Notes: generated from the letters alone by a model not told the origin. A DNA stretch of 64,000 nt from Candidatus Melainabacteria bacterium (GCA_017307165.1 JAFKGK010000015.1:1-64000); one strand, 5' to 3'; positions 26,571-37,550 are shown, counted from the stretch's first letter. Translations and numbers: made by a program.

Positions 26571-27220
26571 ACGTTTCTGTTCCTTCTTGAGGTTTTGTCC
26601 GGTAGGACTGTAAAGTGAACAATTGGCATTTCTGCCGGTTACATGAAGACAGGCAACGCTTTTCACGAGAAAAATCTCGATCAGAACGTCGCCTGAGGAC
26701 ACCTCTTGCGAGATGCGTGGCCGCTGCAACAAAGTCGTGCAACGATCTCTGCTCGGGAAAGCAGAGGGGATGATTTGTCTAGCTACTGATACTGGCTGTC
26801 TGTCTGTTTCGTAGTTGTTCCGGGTGTTATGTGGTTAAAGAGATAACTTGAAACTACATATGTCTATACAAACTATGCAAATATTTATGGGGTAGGTTGC
26901 TGACTGTTCAGGCAATAGGCAGCGTCGTTAAAGCGCCCATATATTCCAGAAAACGCCTAAATTGGGGGTTTAAGATAAGAATTTGAGAGCTAAATTGTCT
27001 CCCTCAAACCGTCAAATTTTCAACTTGACATCTAGCGCTAATGCGCGAGGATGCGAGTTCAGCTAATTCTTGTAATCGCCTGAGTTTATGCCGCTTTGAA
27101 TGAGCACTATGCATGATCGTAGCTAGCTTTACAATTGCGTGAGCAGGTGTAAGATCGCACTTTTGATAGGGAGTACAATTTCGTGACCTACACCTAGTTT
27201 TACGAGTGAGATTTTTATCC
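26571..27220. other. Divergent control region between two mannitol-dehydrogenase genes
   Basis: A 650-base AT-rich region with promoters expected in both directions. A single TTGTAATCG half-site, identical to the first half of the tandem repeats at 8.69 and 54.5 kb, lies at 27074-27082, and an inverted TTACAA at 27129-27134. No tandem copy at 11-base spacing is present, so membership of the same regulon is uncertain. Confidence 0.45.
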
Positions 27221-28726
27221 ATGACTAACACGACCGCCGCTCCAGTTAACGAGCAGACTCTCAAAAATCTGCCAGCCAATGTCCAGGGTCCAGGCTATGA
27301 TCGTAATGCTCTCAAGGAGGGCATCCTGCACATTGGTGTCGGTGGTTTTCACAGATCGCACCAGGCTCTGTATCTCGATGATCTGATCGGTGGCGGTGAG
27401 TCGGGAGCTGATCAATGGGCCATTTGCGGCGTAGGCATCATGCCTCAAGACAAGGCCATGCACGATGCTCTCACAAAGCAGGATTGTCTTTATACGCTCG
27501 TAGAGCGAATCGGTGACAAAAGCACTGCTCGAGTCATTGGTTCGCTCAAAAACTATATCTTTGGTTTTGAAAATCCAGAAGAAGTATTTGCAAAAATTGC
27601 CGATCCAGCAATCAAGATCGTTACTCTCACTGCGACCGAAGGTGGGTATTGCTTTAATCAGCTCACCGGCAAGCTGGATCTCGATAATGCAGGCGTCAAG
27701 AATGATCTCAGCGATCCTCTCAAGCCACGTACCATTTTTGGCTATCTTACCGAGGGCCTCAAGCGCCGCAAAGCCGCAAATGCAGGTCCCATAACTATTC
27801 TTTCCTGCGACAATCTCCAGGGCAACGGTCACGTAGCAGAGTCGACTTTGCTGGCCTTCTGCTCGCAAAACAACGCTGATCTTGTCCCCTGGATCAAAGC
27901 CAATGTCAAGTTTCCAAATTGCATGGTCGATCGCATCACTCCAGTAACTACCGATGCCGAAAAAACTCTAGTTCGTGATGTTTATCACCTCGAAGACAAG
28001 TTTCCCGTAGTTGCAGAGCCATTTAAACAATGGGTGGTCGAGGACAAATTTGCAGCGGGCCGCCCTGCACTCGAAAAAGTCGGAGTGCAGTTTACTGACG
28101 ATGTAGCGCCCTACGAAAAAATGAAGATAAGACTGCTCAATGCTACTCACTCGGCGATGGGCTATCTCGGCTATCTCTGCGGTTATCGCTATATATATGA
28201 GATCGCTCAAGCACCCGAATTTATCCCTTATCTCAAAGCCATGATGGATCAAGAAGTCACACCTTTGATCGCCAACGTGCCTGGTATCAATCTAGACGAA
28301 TACAAAGCTAGCCTCATGGAAAGATTTGGCAACGAGTCCATCAAGGATCAGGCTTTGCGCATCTGCATGGATGGTTCTTCAAAGATGCCCAAATTTATCT
28401 TGCCTTCAATCGAAGAAGAAATCGAACGTAAGGGACCTTACACTCGTCTCGCTCTCTGCGTAGCGAGTTGGATTCGTTTTCTCAATGGTAAGGACGAAGC
28501 CGGTCAAGAGATACCCTTGCAAGATCCGCAAGCAGAGCGCTTGCGTGAGGTCGCACAAGGTCAAGGCGGTAGGGATGTCCGCAACTTTTTGGCCATGGAA
28601 GACATTTTTGGCAATCTAGGTAAAAATGCAGATTTTGTAGAACACTTGCAAAAGTTGGTCGATCATCTCTATGACAAGGGAGCTAGAGCTACTCTCGATG
28701 CGGTGGTAGCTGGAAGTATCAATTGA
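27221..28726 (+). CDS. Mannitol 2-dehydrogenase
   Basis: Canonical long-chain mannitol 2-dehydrogenase, 501 residues, interconverting D-mannitol and D-fructose with NAD(H). HIGVGGFHRSHQA is the nucleotide-binding start of the family, NCMVDRITPVTT is the conserved mid block, and KIRLLNATHSAMGYLG near residue 303 holds the catalytic Lys, Asn and His. It is a cytoplasmic monomer in known members. ATG 27221 lies in a weak ribosome site (GAGTGAG). It is a single-gene transcript ending in a clear terminator, with lower GC than the 29-43 kb block. Related polyols such as arabitol or sorbitol are possible substrates. Confidence 0.92.
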   Translation: MTNTTAAPVNEQTLKNLPANVQGPGYDRNALKEGILHIGVGGFHRSHQALYLDDLIGGGESGADQWAICGVGIMPQDKAMHDALTKQDCLYTLVERIGDKSTARVIGSLKNYIFGFENPEEVFAKIADPAIKIVTLTATEGGYCFNQLTGKLDLDNAGVKNDLSDPLKPRTIFGYLTEGLKRRKAANAGPITILSCDNLQGNGHVAESTLLAFCSQNNADLVPWIKANVKFPNCMVDRITPVTTDAEKTLVRDVYHLEDKFPVVAEPFKQWVVEDKFAAGRPALEKVGVQFTDDVAPYEKMKIRLLNATHSAMGYLGYLCGYRYIYEIAQAPEFIPYLKAMMDQEVTPLIANVPGINLDEYKASLMERFGNESIKDQALRICMDGSSKMPKFILPSIEEEIERKGPYTRLALCVASWIRFLNGKDEAGQEIPLQDPQAERLREVAQGQGGRDVRNFLAMEDIFGNLGKNADFVEHLQKLVDHLYDKGARATLDAVVAGSIN

Positions 28727-28770
28727 AGATATTGATCTAACGATCTAATCGATATTGCAAAGATCAAAAG

Positions 28771-28803
28771 AGAAGCCGGTTTGAATGCCGGCTTCTTTTT
28801 TGT
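28771..28803 (+). terminator. Terminator of the mannitol dehydrogenase gene
   Basis: AGAAGCCGG/CCGGCTTCT stem with an eight-base loop, followed by six or more T residues. Confidence 0.92.
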
Positions 28804-29529
28804 CTATCTATACTACCGACCTTAGTAAGGTAGCCACAAAAAATGAGATTCGAAAAGGCGCTAGCACCATCTTTCTAAATGAGGTTATTTAATTGTGCTG
28901 GTAATCTTTGCCAATCTAAACGCCAATCTCGTTTTATGTTTTCCGGTCATAAGAAATGAGGGGAATTGCGGTCAGGCGGTGTAACAAATCTACTAATCAA
29001 GCGAAACTGACTACCAGCAAGATCTTTCTAGCAAACGGCCTTATGCTTAAGCAAATTTCCTTTGTCTGCTCTTGGAAAATGTGCCCGACTTTGATGGCAT
29101 GGCTCTAATCTAGCGCTTGGCATTTTGATGGGCGTCTGATTTGGCCCCACGTTTAATCTTTTGATTTCTCTTTAGTCAATAGCGCGGCTCTCATATAGGC
29201 ATATGGCGTGGCTATGCAAACTGCTTTCTTGACAGCTGGCCCTAATTGCTTGGCTTTTTAATTTTAATTATCAAGATGTGGGCTCTCGATCTCTATCAAT
29301 ACGGACCTTAGTTCTTCTAGGGTAGAGGTCCTACCACTTTTTTTCTCTCCAAAGGGCTTTTTCGACAAAACAGCAATCCAAAGGCATTCAGCAGATTTTT
29401 TCGAGACCTTTATCGGTTTTGGACTCTGCCGTCACGAATGCTCCGCCTTGCTGCAGCTCGAAGACCCTCTGGCATCGAATGTTTCGAACCGGGCTGTTTC
29501 CTCAGCCCCTGATCTAGAAGGAGTCTCTT
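28804..29529. other. Long gene-free leader before the EEP nuclease gene
   Basis: About 725 bases with no supported gene, AT-rich. Near its right end, GGACCT (29303) and AGGTCC (29325-29330 region) form a weak hairpin followed by TACCACTTTTTTT, which could be an attenuator inside the leader. The unusual length for this compact window suggests a long regulatory 5' region or an unrecognised small RNA. Confidence 0.35.
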
Positions 29530-30669
29530 ATGAACAAGAAGCAGAATCCCAAGAAGTCCGTGAAGAATGTTCTTCCGGCTGTCGCCAAGCCGCTGACCGA
29601 ATTTGAGCGTCAGCAGCTCATCGCCAAGTCCCAGGCCTATACCGACGAGGTGCTCGCCAACTCGGTGGTCTATCCCGAACCCGGCACCTTCGACCTGCTC
29701 GGTCACGAGGATGCCCGCGAGCTCGGCTTTACCGGTGTCGACGAAACCGACCTCGCCTCGCTCTTCAAGCGCTCCAAGCGCAACAAGAACCGCGGCAAGG
29801 GCGGCGGCGGTGGTCAGGGCAAGGCTCTGCCCAACCCGGCCATCGTCGAAGCCATGGTCAAGAAGCTCGTCGGACGCATGGCCGTGGTCGGCGGCGCCGG
29901 AATGGGCATGACCGGTAACCTCGTCCTCGGCGAATGCAACTTCGAATTTGGCTCGCTCAGCAAGGCGCGCTATTTCGAGGACAGCTATCGCCTGATCGTC
30001 GAGCGCCACCACATCATCTTCGCCTCCGAGATCGACGACCAGTTCCTGGATCATCTGGCAACTCTGGCGCCGGGTTACAAGGCCTTCACCTCGGTCGCCA
30101 ACACGCGCAACCAGGCCGTCGGCTTTGTGGTGCATCCGCGCCTCAAGGTGCTCAACCAGATCTCCTATGACGAGGTCGCAAACGTCCAGGGCGTGCCCGA
30201 TCTCCGTCCGGCCTTCCGCCTCGACCTGGAGGATACCGTCACCGGCGACAAGTTTGCCGTGGTCGTGGTGCACCTCAAGTCCATGCGCGGCGGTCCGCAG
30301 GTCTCCGGCAAGGTGCGCTATCAGCAGTGCGCCATCATGGCCACCAAGCTCGGCAAGGGCTTCGTCGGTGTCATCGCCGGCGACTGGAACACCTTCCTGG
30401 ACCGCACGAGCGATCTGGATCCGCTGATCAACGCGGGCTTCAAGATCGTCTATCCCAACGACACCACGGCCACGCATGCGATGGGCGGCCGTCTCGACGG
30501 CTACGTCCAGCTCAACATGGGCGGTCTCGGGTGCATGACGGTGCGTCAGCTCTTTGCTGATCCGACCATCGGTCGCGGTCTCACCGACCACGGCCTGGTC
30601 ACCGTGCGCAATCGCGCGGCCGGCGACAAGAACGCCCCGTGCGATGTCGAGGACGGCGACGACAACTAA
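29530..30669 (+). CDS. Endonuclease/exonuclease/phosphatase (EEP) family protein, copy 1
   Basis: A 379-residue EEP-fold phosphodiesterase or nuclease. The N-terminal 120 residues are basic and include a glycine run near residue 95 as a linker. Core motifs follow: IIFASEIDD (metal Glu), TSVANTRNQAVGF, VVVHLKSMRGG, IAGDWNTFLD (Asp-Asn) and the C-terminal LTDHGLV (catalytic Asp-His). Members cleave DNA, RNA or phosphoinositides. GAAGGAG precedes the ATG. It is a paralogue of the gene at 39908, which sits beside an RNA ligase, so an RNA substrate is plausible. Single-gene transcript with its own terminator. Confidence 0.82.
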   Translation: MNKKQNPKKSVKNVLPAVAKPLTEFERQQLIAKSQAYTDEVLANSVVYPEPGTFDLLGHEDARELGFTGVDETDLASLFKRSKRNKNRGKGGGGGQGKALPNPAIVEAMVKKLVGRMAVVGGAGMGMTGNLVLGECNFEFGSLSKARYFEDSYRLIVERHHIIFASEIDDQFLDHLATLAPGYKAFTSVANTRNQAVGFVVHPRLKVLNQISYDEVANVQGVPDLRPAFRLDLEDTVTGDKFAVVVVHLKSMRGGPQVSGKVRYQQCAIMATKLGKGFVGVIAGDWNTFLDRTSDLDPLINAGFKIVYPNDTTATHAMGGRLDGYVQLNMGGLGCMTVRQLFADPTIGRGLTDHGLVTVRNRAAGDKNAPCDVEDGDDN

Positions 30670-30721
30670 TCCGATCTCGTCTCCTGACCTCTAAAGGCGG
30701 GAACCTTATCGGGTCTTACTA

Positions 30722-30761
30722 GAGAAGCGGCCGCAAGCAATTGCGGTCGCTTCTTTTTTTT
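30722..30761 (+). terminator. Terminator of EEP gene 1
   Basis: AGAAGCGGCCGCAA pairs with TTGCGGTCGCTTCT (one wobble) around a four-base loop and is followed by eight T residues. Confidence 0.93.
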
Positions 30762-30800
30762 CTTCTCGACTACTATCTCACTTAACAAGGGGTAAATTGG

Positions 30801-31427
30801 ATGAGTTTCAAGAACAACTTTATGCGGGGTCTGCTTTTCGTGATCCCGATAGCCGTGACCATCTGGTCTTGCAACCTCATCATCGGTCTTGTCGACCAGT
30901 GGTTGGGCCAAACCATGACCTGGGCCGTCTCCGCCTTTCTCCCTCCGCAAGTAGAGCAGATGCCTGGTTTTCAGGCCACTCTTTCCGTGATCTCTCTCCT
31001 TTTGCTCTGCATGGTGCTATTAGGACTCGGAAAGATCGCCTCCTATCGCATGGGCAAGGAAGGCATGAGCCTGGTTGATCATCTGTTTATCCACATCCCT
31101 GGCGTCAATGCGATCTATCGATCGACGCAAAAGATGGTGGAAGCTTTTGGAGATGGTGGCGCCGGTAGTTTCAAGCGTTGCGTGTATCTGCGCTTCCCTT
31201 CGACCCATTACACTCTGGGTTTCGTCACCAAAGAAGCTCGTGAAGCCGAAACCGGCCGCAAGCTTCTAATCGTTTTTGTGCCGACTGGACCCAATCCGAC
31301 TGGTGGATTTACTCAGATCGTTGCCGAGCAAGACACGATCGCGTCCGATATCTCCCCAGAAGAAGGGCTCAAGATAGTCATCTCCATGGGTGTCCTCGCC
31401 GGCGGTACCATGCCCAGATTGTCCTAG
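30801..31427 (+). CDS. DUF502 family membrane protein
   Basis: A 208-residue inner-membrane protein of the DUF502 family, whose role is not established. The family start NFMRGLLFVIPIAVTIW forms the first membrane helix and ATLSVISLLLLCMVLLGLG the second; the C-terminal domain carries IPGVNAIYRSTQKMVEAF, VPTGPNPTGG and ISMGVLAGG, all typical. Length matches the family. The gene follows the EEP terminator by 40 bases and is closed by another terminator, so it is expressed on its own. Confidence 0.93.
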   Translation: MSFKNNFMRGLLFVIPIAVTIWSCNLIIGLVDQWLGQTMTWAVSAFLPPQVEQMPGFQATLSVISLLLLCMVLLGLGKIASYRMGKEGMSLVDHLFIHIPGVNAIYRSTQKMVEAFGDGGAGSFKRCVYLRFPSTHYTLGFVTKEAREAETGRKLLIVFVPTGPNPTGGFTQIVAEQDTIASDISPEEGLKIVISMGVLAGGTMPRLS

Positions 31428-31430
31428 AGC

Positions 31431-31478
31431 GAAAGGCGGTGTCTTGTTCTGCAAGATATCCGCCTTTCCTCTTTTTTG
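31431..31478 (+). terminator. Terminator of the DUF502 gene
   Basis: GAAAGGCGGTGTCTTG pairs imperfectly with CAAGATATCCGCCTTTC and is followed by CTCTTTTTT. The 440 bases from here to 31917 hold no supported gene and probably contain the promoter of the NAD cluster. Confidence 0.88.
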
Positions 31479-31917
31479 CATGTTCAATTAAATGTTATAG
31501 TAAAAATCTCTTTGTGTGCATTTCGTCAATAATAAAAATAGGCTTTAGGGCGATTATTGCTTGATCTTGATTAGACGCGTGCCATAAATGCACGACTTTT
31601 TTGGGTGTATGCGAGCCTCGCTAAGCACTCGAGTTTTATATAAAACCAATCTTGGCTACCAGGGGGCTTAAATAAAGCCATGTCGCTTTAGATAACGTAA
31701 ACAACAGCCCCTTTCTATTTGAGATGTCATAGATCAAAGCCTTAGTTTAGATCTTGTACTTTGCATCTTCTTTCTCCTCAGGTTCACCAAAACAGTCCAA
31801 GCCAGCAGCACAGCAGCCTATCGCTATTTCTCCCCAGACCTCCCCGGTCTCGTGAGATGTCGACGCTATATCCCGCTCTGCTGCTCGAGTCCTGGTCTAG
31901 TCTGGAGTCTAGAAACC

Positions 31918-32661
31918 ATGATGAAACATCTCTTGAAACGCGCTGGTGTAGTCCAAGACTCGCCGCGCAAAATCGGTGTCTATGGCGGAAAGTTTGATCC
32001 TCCCCATGTCGGTCACCTGATGTGTGCCGAAATGACACGCGAGGCCTTTGATCTCGATCTGGTGCTCTTTGTCACCAGCGCCAATCCTCCTCACAAAAAG
32101 ACCGGTGTGTCGGATGCTCGCATCCGGCAGGCCATGGTGGAGGCGGCTGTCGCTCCTAACTGCTTCTTTCAAGCCTGCGATATCGAATTGCGTCGCGAGG
32201 GTCCCTCGTACACGCTTGACACGATCAAGGCCCTCAAGGCGCAGTACGGCGATGCCGAGCTGTACTTGATGCTCAGCTCCGAGTACCTGGACCCCGAGCA
32301 TCCCTGGCACATCACCAAGTGGAAAAACTCTCACGAGCTCTTTGCCCTGTGCCGCCTCTTGATCTTTCCCCGCGAAGGTCACACCGTCGCGCAGTCCACG
32401 CAGTGGGCTGAGCTCATCACAGAAGCCGATATTCAGATCCTGAGCTTTTGTCCTTCGCCTCCGGTTTCCAGCACCCTCATCCGCGATCGCATCGCCAGTG
32501 GTGCATCGGTCTGGTACATGGTGCTGCCCGAGGTCTGGAACATCATCCGTCGCAAGCGGCTTTACGGCTACACCGTGGCTCGCCGCTGCACCTTTTGCCA
32601 AAAATACTGGAATCGTCTCAAGGCGCTCGGACGCGCTGTCACTCTCGTTTTTAGCCGCTGA
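31918..32661 (+). CDS. nadD: Nicotinate-nucleotide adenylyltransferase, copy 2
   Basis: NadD with canonical motifs: YGGKFDPPHVGHL (intact HxGH), VTSANPPHKK, SYTLDTIKAL, LYLMLSSEYL, and VSSTLIRDRI near the end. It makes nicotinate adenine dinucleotide from NaMN and ATP. The C-terminus is about 30 residues longer than usual and basic, with a CTFC pair that could bind metal. ATG 31918 (or 31921) follows GGAGTC; an upstream extension to 31852 lacks support. It is followed 61 bases later by pncB, then prs, nadE and pncA on the same strand, making it the first gene of a NAD synthesis cluster. A second nadD at 7218 has a degenerate motif. Confidence 0.92.
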   Translation: MMKHLLKRAGVVQDSPRKIGVYGGKFDPPHVGHLMCAEMTREAFDLDLVLFVTSANPPHKKTGVSDARIRQAMVEAAVAPNCFFQACDIELRREGPSYTLDTIKALKAQYGDAELYLMLSSEYLDPEHPWHITKWKNSHELFALCRLLIFPREGHTVAQSTQWAELITEADIQILSFCPSPPVSSTLIRDRIASGASVWYMVLPEVWNIIRRKRLYGYTVARRCTFCQKYWNRLKALGRAVTLVFSR

Positions 32662-32722
32662 AACCAGCGTCTAGCCCTCTATTCACTCTTTCGTCTCGTC
32701 GAACAATCAAACGAGGAAATAC

Positions 32723-34210
32723 ATGAACAACAGTCGCAAGGTCTCCGACCCGTTCGCTCGCGCTCGCGCCAGCATGCTCCGGTCACTCAAGTCGCGCATG
32801 TTTATGCTCGGCGGCTTTATCGGTGCCACCGACACATATAAGCGCACCATGTGGTGCGCCGTGCCCGAGATCGCCATCGCGCATTCGGCTTATTCACTCA
32901 CCATGCGCCGAGGTCTCTCCGAGCCTGGCGCCGGCGACCAGCTCATCATGGCCGGTCACGAGATGATGCTCGCTCAGTGGTTTCATAAGCCCCTGTCGCG
33001 CAAAAAGATCCTCCTGGCCAAGCAGTGGTTTCAGGAACGCTCGAGTGTCAAGGCCTTCCCCACCGAACTCTGGGATCACGTGCTCGACACCGTCAATGGT
33101 GGCGCCGAGTCTGTCCGCCTGCCCATCGACATCTGGGGCTTCCCTGGTGGTCAAACATTCGTCAAGGGCGTGCCCTGCATGTCTTTTGAAGGCCCCGGCG
33201 GTCTGACCAGTTACACCGAGCCGGCCATGTGCCGCTATTTCGCTCCGATCATCCAGGCCACCAAGGCCCGGCTGATGCTGGAGGCGACCGACCGCGACGC
33301 TGAGTTTGGCCTGCGCGCCGCCGTCAATGAGGCCGCCAACATTGTCCTGCTCATGGCTCGCTATGTCGGTGGGCGCGGTCGTTTGACCTCCAACGACACC
33401 GCCGAGTTCCTCTTCCCTGGAGAGCTCAAAGCCATCGGCACCATCGGCCACGAGATGATGTGCTCCAACCAATCTCTCGATCGCTCGCTCGCCGAGGCCG
33501 AATACGAGATGATGGATCGCTTTGTCTCGCGCATGGGCACGGCATCGCTGCTCTGCGACCTGGTGGATGCCACCACTGTCGGCTACCAAAACGCCATCAG
33601 GGTGATCAAGGCGCATCCGGAAGCCAATCGCGTCGGCATCCGCGTCGACTCGGGCGACATCGCGTCGCAGTGCGTGCAGTACTATCAGGGCATGAAGGCC
33701 GCCGGCATCGAGCCCCGTACCATCGTTTTCGAAGACGAGGTCACGCCCGACGCTGTCCGCCAGGTCTATACGACCTTCAAGCAAGTCACCGGCGTCGAGC
33801 CCACCATGCTCTTCCCGGGGGCTGGCGGCTACTGGTGGAAGCTGGTGCATCGCGACGAGGTGTCCGCGGCCTTCAAGCGCACCGCCACCGGTGCCAATCC
33901 CAACGTCAAGTTTAGCAACTCGCCCGGCAAGGAGTCGCTCTCCGGCTACCTGCGCGCTTACGAACGTGGCGATCGTCTGATCGTCGCCGACGCCTCCGAG
34001 GAAATCGACGGCAAGCCGCTCTTTGTCAAGCTCGTCGACCAGGGACGCATCGTCTATCGCGAGTCGCTGGAGACACAGGCCCGTCGCGCCGACGAGACCT
34101 GGGGCAAGTACAAGGGCTTTGAGCTATCACCGCAGGTGTCCGCATGGCAGGAGGCATTCAGGGCCAAGCGCGCAGCGGAGATTGCCTCGGCCAAGGAGCT
34201 GATGGCCTGA
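32723..34210 (+). CDS. pncB: Nicotinate (or nicotinamide) phosphoribosyltransferase
   Basis: Type II phosphoribosyltransferase of the NAPRT/NAMPT family, 495 residues. Visible blocks are FEGPGGLTSY, GTIGHEMMCS (active-site His), RVGIRVDSGDIA (typical of NAPRT) and KFSNSPGKESLSGY (phosphate binding). In the usual reaction nicotinate plus PRPP (with ATP) gives NaMN. Its neighbours nadD, prs, nadE and pncA supply every other step, supporting nicotinate as substrate. Because NAMPT-like and phage Namat proteins share the fold and often sit beside Prs-like genes, nicotinamide or another phosphoribosyl donor cannot be excluded by eye. ATG follows GAGGAAATAC. Confidence 0.88.
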   Translation: MNNSRKVSDPFARARASMLRSLKSRMFMLGGFIGATDTYKRTMWCAVPEIAIAHSAYSLTMRRGLSEPGAGDQLIMAGHEMMLAQWFHKPLSRKKILLAKQWFQERSSVKAFPTELWDHVLDTVNGGAESVRLPIDIWGFPGGQTFVKGVPCMSFEGPGGLTSYTEPAMCRYFAPIIQATKARLMLEATDRDAEFGLRAAVNEAANIVLLMARYVGGRGRLTSNDTAEFLFPGELKAIGTIGHEMMCSNQSLDRSLAEAEYEMMDRFVSRMGTASLLCDLVDATTVGYQNAIRVIKAHPEANRVGIRVDSGDIASQCVQYYQGMKAAGIEPRTIVFEDEVTPDAVRQVYTTFKQVTGVEPTMLFPGAGGYWWKLVHRDEVSAAFKRTATGANPNVKFSNSPGKESLSGYLRAYERGDRLIVADASEEIDGKPLFVKLVDQGRIVYRESLETQARRADETWGKYKGFELSPQVSAWQEAFRAKRAAEIASAKELMA

Positions 34211-34249
34211 GTTTCGATTTTCATCTCGCAAAATCCAAAGGACCAAAAC

Positions 34250-35290
<1,041 letters not shown>

Positions 35291-35346
35291 GCGAGCCAAA
35301 TTTGCTCCAATAGGGAATAATTGCGTCAGAGCCAAAGGAAATAAAG

Positions 35347-37530
35347 ATGAGTATTCAGAAACACAAAAGTCTCTATCTAGCGGCAAATGACCCCCACGCC
35401 TTCGGCTATGCCAAGGTGGCTTGCGTGGCGCCGCGTCTCAAGGTGGCCGATACCGGTTATAACGCAGGCGAGATCGTCAAAGCGATGAAAGAAGCCGGCG
35501 CCGCCAAGGTCGATGTCCTGCTCACTCCCGAACTCTCTTTGACCGGCTACACTTGCGGCGATCTCTTTCATCATGCCGCACTGCTCGATGGCGCCCTCCA
35601 GGGCCTCGAGACCATCCGCGTTGCTTCGCAGACTCTCTTTGACGGCATCGTCTTTGTCGGCATGCCTCTGGTAGTCGATGACAGGCTCTACAACTGTGCC
35701 GTAGCCGTCGGCCGGGGATTGGTCCTGGGCGTCGTGCCCAAGACCTATCTGCCCAATTACAAGGAGTTCTACGAGCAGCGTTGGTATGCTTCAGAGGGCA
35801 CTACGTCTCAGTCGTATGTAGTCATCAACGACGAAGAAGTCCCCTTTGGCGGGGACCTGATCTTTGCCTCCAAGTCAGGGCCGGCTCTCAAGATCGCCGT
35901 CGACGTCTGCGAAGATCTCTGGGCCGTGATCCCGCCTTCCAACTTTGCGGCACTGGCTGGTGCCAATCTGATCGTCAATCTGTCGGCCAGCAACGAGCTC
36001 GTCGGCAAGGCCGAGTATCGTCGGGATCTGGTCGTCGGCCAGTCCGCGCGCCTGATCGCTGCCTACGCCTATGTCTCGAGCGGCGTGGACGAGTCGACCA
36101 CCGACGTCGTCTTTGGCGGTCATTCGCTGATCGCCGAAAACGGCTCGCTCTTAAAGGAGGGCAAGCGTTTTGAGCGAGACAGCGCGCTGATCATCTCCGA
36201 CATCGATGTATCGCGCATCCAGACCGAGCGTCTGGTGTCGAGCACCTTTGGCGAGTCGCAACGGCGTCATGGCGGTCGGACCAAGTACCGCTCGGTCGTC
36301 TTTGCCGGTGTCGACAAGCGCGTCGGGCAGCCCCTCGATCGTTACATCGAGGCGCATCCTTTTGTGCCCAAAAACAAGCAGACTCTCGATGCTCGCTGCG
36401 AGGAGATCTTTGCGATCCAGGTCAACGGCCTGGCGCGGAGATTGCACAAGATCGGCACCAATAAGGTCACCATCGGCGTGTCCGGTGGTCTCGACTCGAC
36501 GCTCGCCTTGCTCGTGGCTTGCCGCGCCTTTGATCTGCTCGGCCTACCTCGCTCGGGCATCCTTGGCTACACTCTACCGGGGTTTGGCACCACCAGTCGT
36601 ACCAAGACCAATGCTCTGGATCTGATGCAGGAGCTGGGCATTACCTCTCACGAGGTCGATATCCGGCCGATGTGCCTGGCCCAGATGCTGCAGGAGGGCC
36701 ACAAGCCCTTTGGCATGGATCTCGCAGCCCTGGCTGCCGAGACCCGCGCTGATTACGAGGCCGAGGTGCGTGCCGGGGTCAAGGCGAGCAAGGACATTGT
36801 GGGCGCCGAACAGCGCTTGCTGAGCCGTTTCAACCAGGAGCTGATCGACCTGCAGGTCAAGGTGAAAGAGCTCAAGGATCTGCACTTTGAAAACGTGCAG
36901 GCGCGCGCTCGCACCAAGATCCTCATGGACAACGGCTTTACGGTTGGCACTGGCGACGTCTCCGAGCTGGCCATCGGCTGGTGCACTTACAACGGCGATC
37001 ACATGAGCATGTACGGCGTCAACAGCTCAGTGCCCAAGACCTTGGTCAAGTTTTTGGTGTCCTGGGCGAGCAATACGCAGTTTGACGGCAAGACCCGTGG
37101 CACGCTGCAAGACATCGTCGCTACCGAGATCTCGCCCGAGCTGTTGCCGACCGACAAGGATGGCAAGATCGTGCAAAAGACGGAGTCGGTCGTCGGCCCT
37201 TACGAGCTGGTCGACTTTTTCCTCTACCACATGATCCGCAATGGCTTCAGGCCCGAAAAGGTTCTCTTCCTGGCACGCCATGCCAAGTTTGACGAGGCGT
37301 ATGACGATGCGACACTCGAAAAGTGGTTGCGTCTCTTCATCACTCGTTTCTTTAACAGTCAGTTCAAGCGTTCGTGCCTGCCCGACGGTCCCAAGGTCGG
37401 CAGCGTGAGCCTTTCTCCGCGTGGGGACTGGCGCATGCCTACCGATGCCGAAGGCACGCTCTGGCTGGCCTGGGTCGAGCACAGCTCGCAAAAGGCCGGC
37501 TCTTCGCAAAAGCAAACCGCAGCCAACTAA
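35347..37530 (+). CDS. nadE: Glutamine-dependent NAD synthetase
   Basis: Two-domain enzyme, 727 residues, converting nicotinate adenine dinucleotide to NAD with glutamine as nitrogen donor. Residues about 10-310 are the nitrilase-type glutaminase, with its Glu in LLTPELSLTGY, Lys in VVPKTYLPNY and Cys in VDVCEDLW; about 340-690 is the synthetase, with the ATP-pyrophosphatase loop GVSGGLDSTLAL near residue 377 and the GWCTYNGDH block. Length matches the long glutamine-dependent class. GCCAAAGGAAATAAAG precedes the ATG. Between prs and pncA, with gaps of 56 and 20 bases, so clearly in the operon. Confidence 0.96.
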   Translation: MSIQKHKSLYLAANDPHAFGYAKVACVAPRLKVADTGYNAGEIVKAMKEAGAAKVDVLLTPELSLTGYTCGDLFHHAALLDGALQGLETIRVASQTLFDGIVFVGMPLVVDDRLYNCAVAVGRGLVLGVVPKTYLPNYKEFYEQRWYASEGTTSQSYVVINDEEVPFGGDLIFASKSGPALKIAVDVCEDLWAVIPPSNFAALAGANLIVNLSASNELVGKAEYRRDLVVGQSARLIAAYAYVSSGVDESTTDVVFGGHSLIAENGSLLKEGKRFERDSALIISDIDVSRIQTERLVSSTFGESQRRHGGRTKYRSVVFAGVDKRVGQPLDRYIEAHPFVPKNKQTLDARCEEIFAIQVNGLARRLHKIGTNKVTIGVSGGLDSTLALLVACRAFDLLGLPRSGILGYTLPGFGTTSRTKTNALDLMQELGITSHEVDIRPMCLAQMLQEGHKPFGMDLAALAAETRADYEAEVRAGVKASKDIVGAEQRLLSRFNQELIDLQVKVKELKDLHFENVQARARTKILMDNGFTVGTGDVSELAIGWCTYNGDHMSMYGVNSSVPKTLVKFLVSWASNTQFDGKTRGTLQDIVATEISPELLPTDKDGKIVQKTESVVGPYELVDFFLYHMIRNGFRPEKVLFLARHAKFDEAYDDATLEKWLRLFITRFFNSQFKRSCLPDGPKVGSVSLSPRGDWRMPTDAEGTLWLAWVEHSSQKAGSSQKQTAAN

Positions 37531-37550
37531 GGCTAGAAAAGGGATACATC

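Noticed and set aside
24945-26618. A 557-codon plus-strand frame
   Set aside because: Antisense of the divergent mannitol dehydrogenase gene, which has a clear family match and ribosome site.
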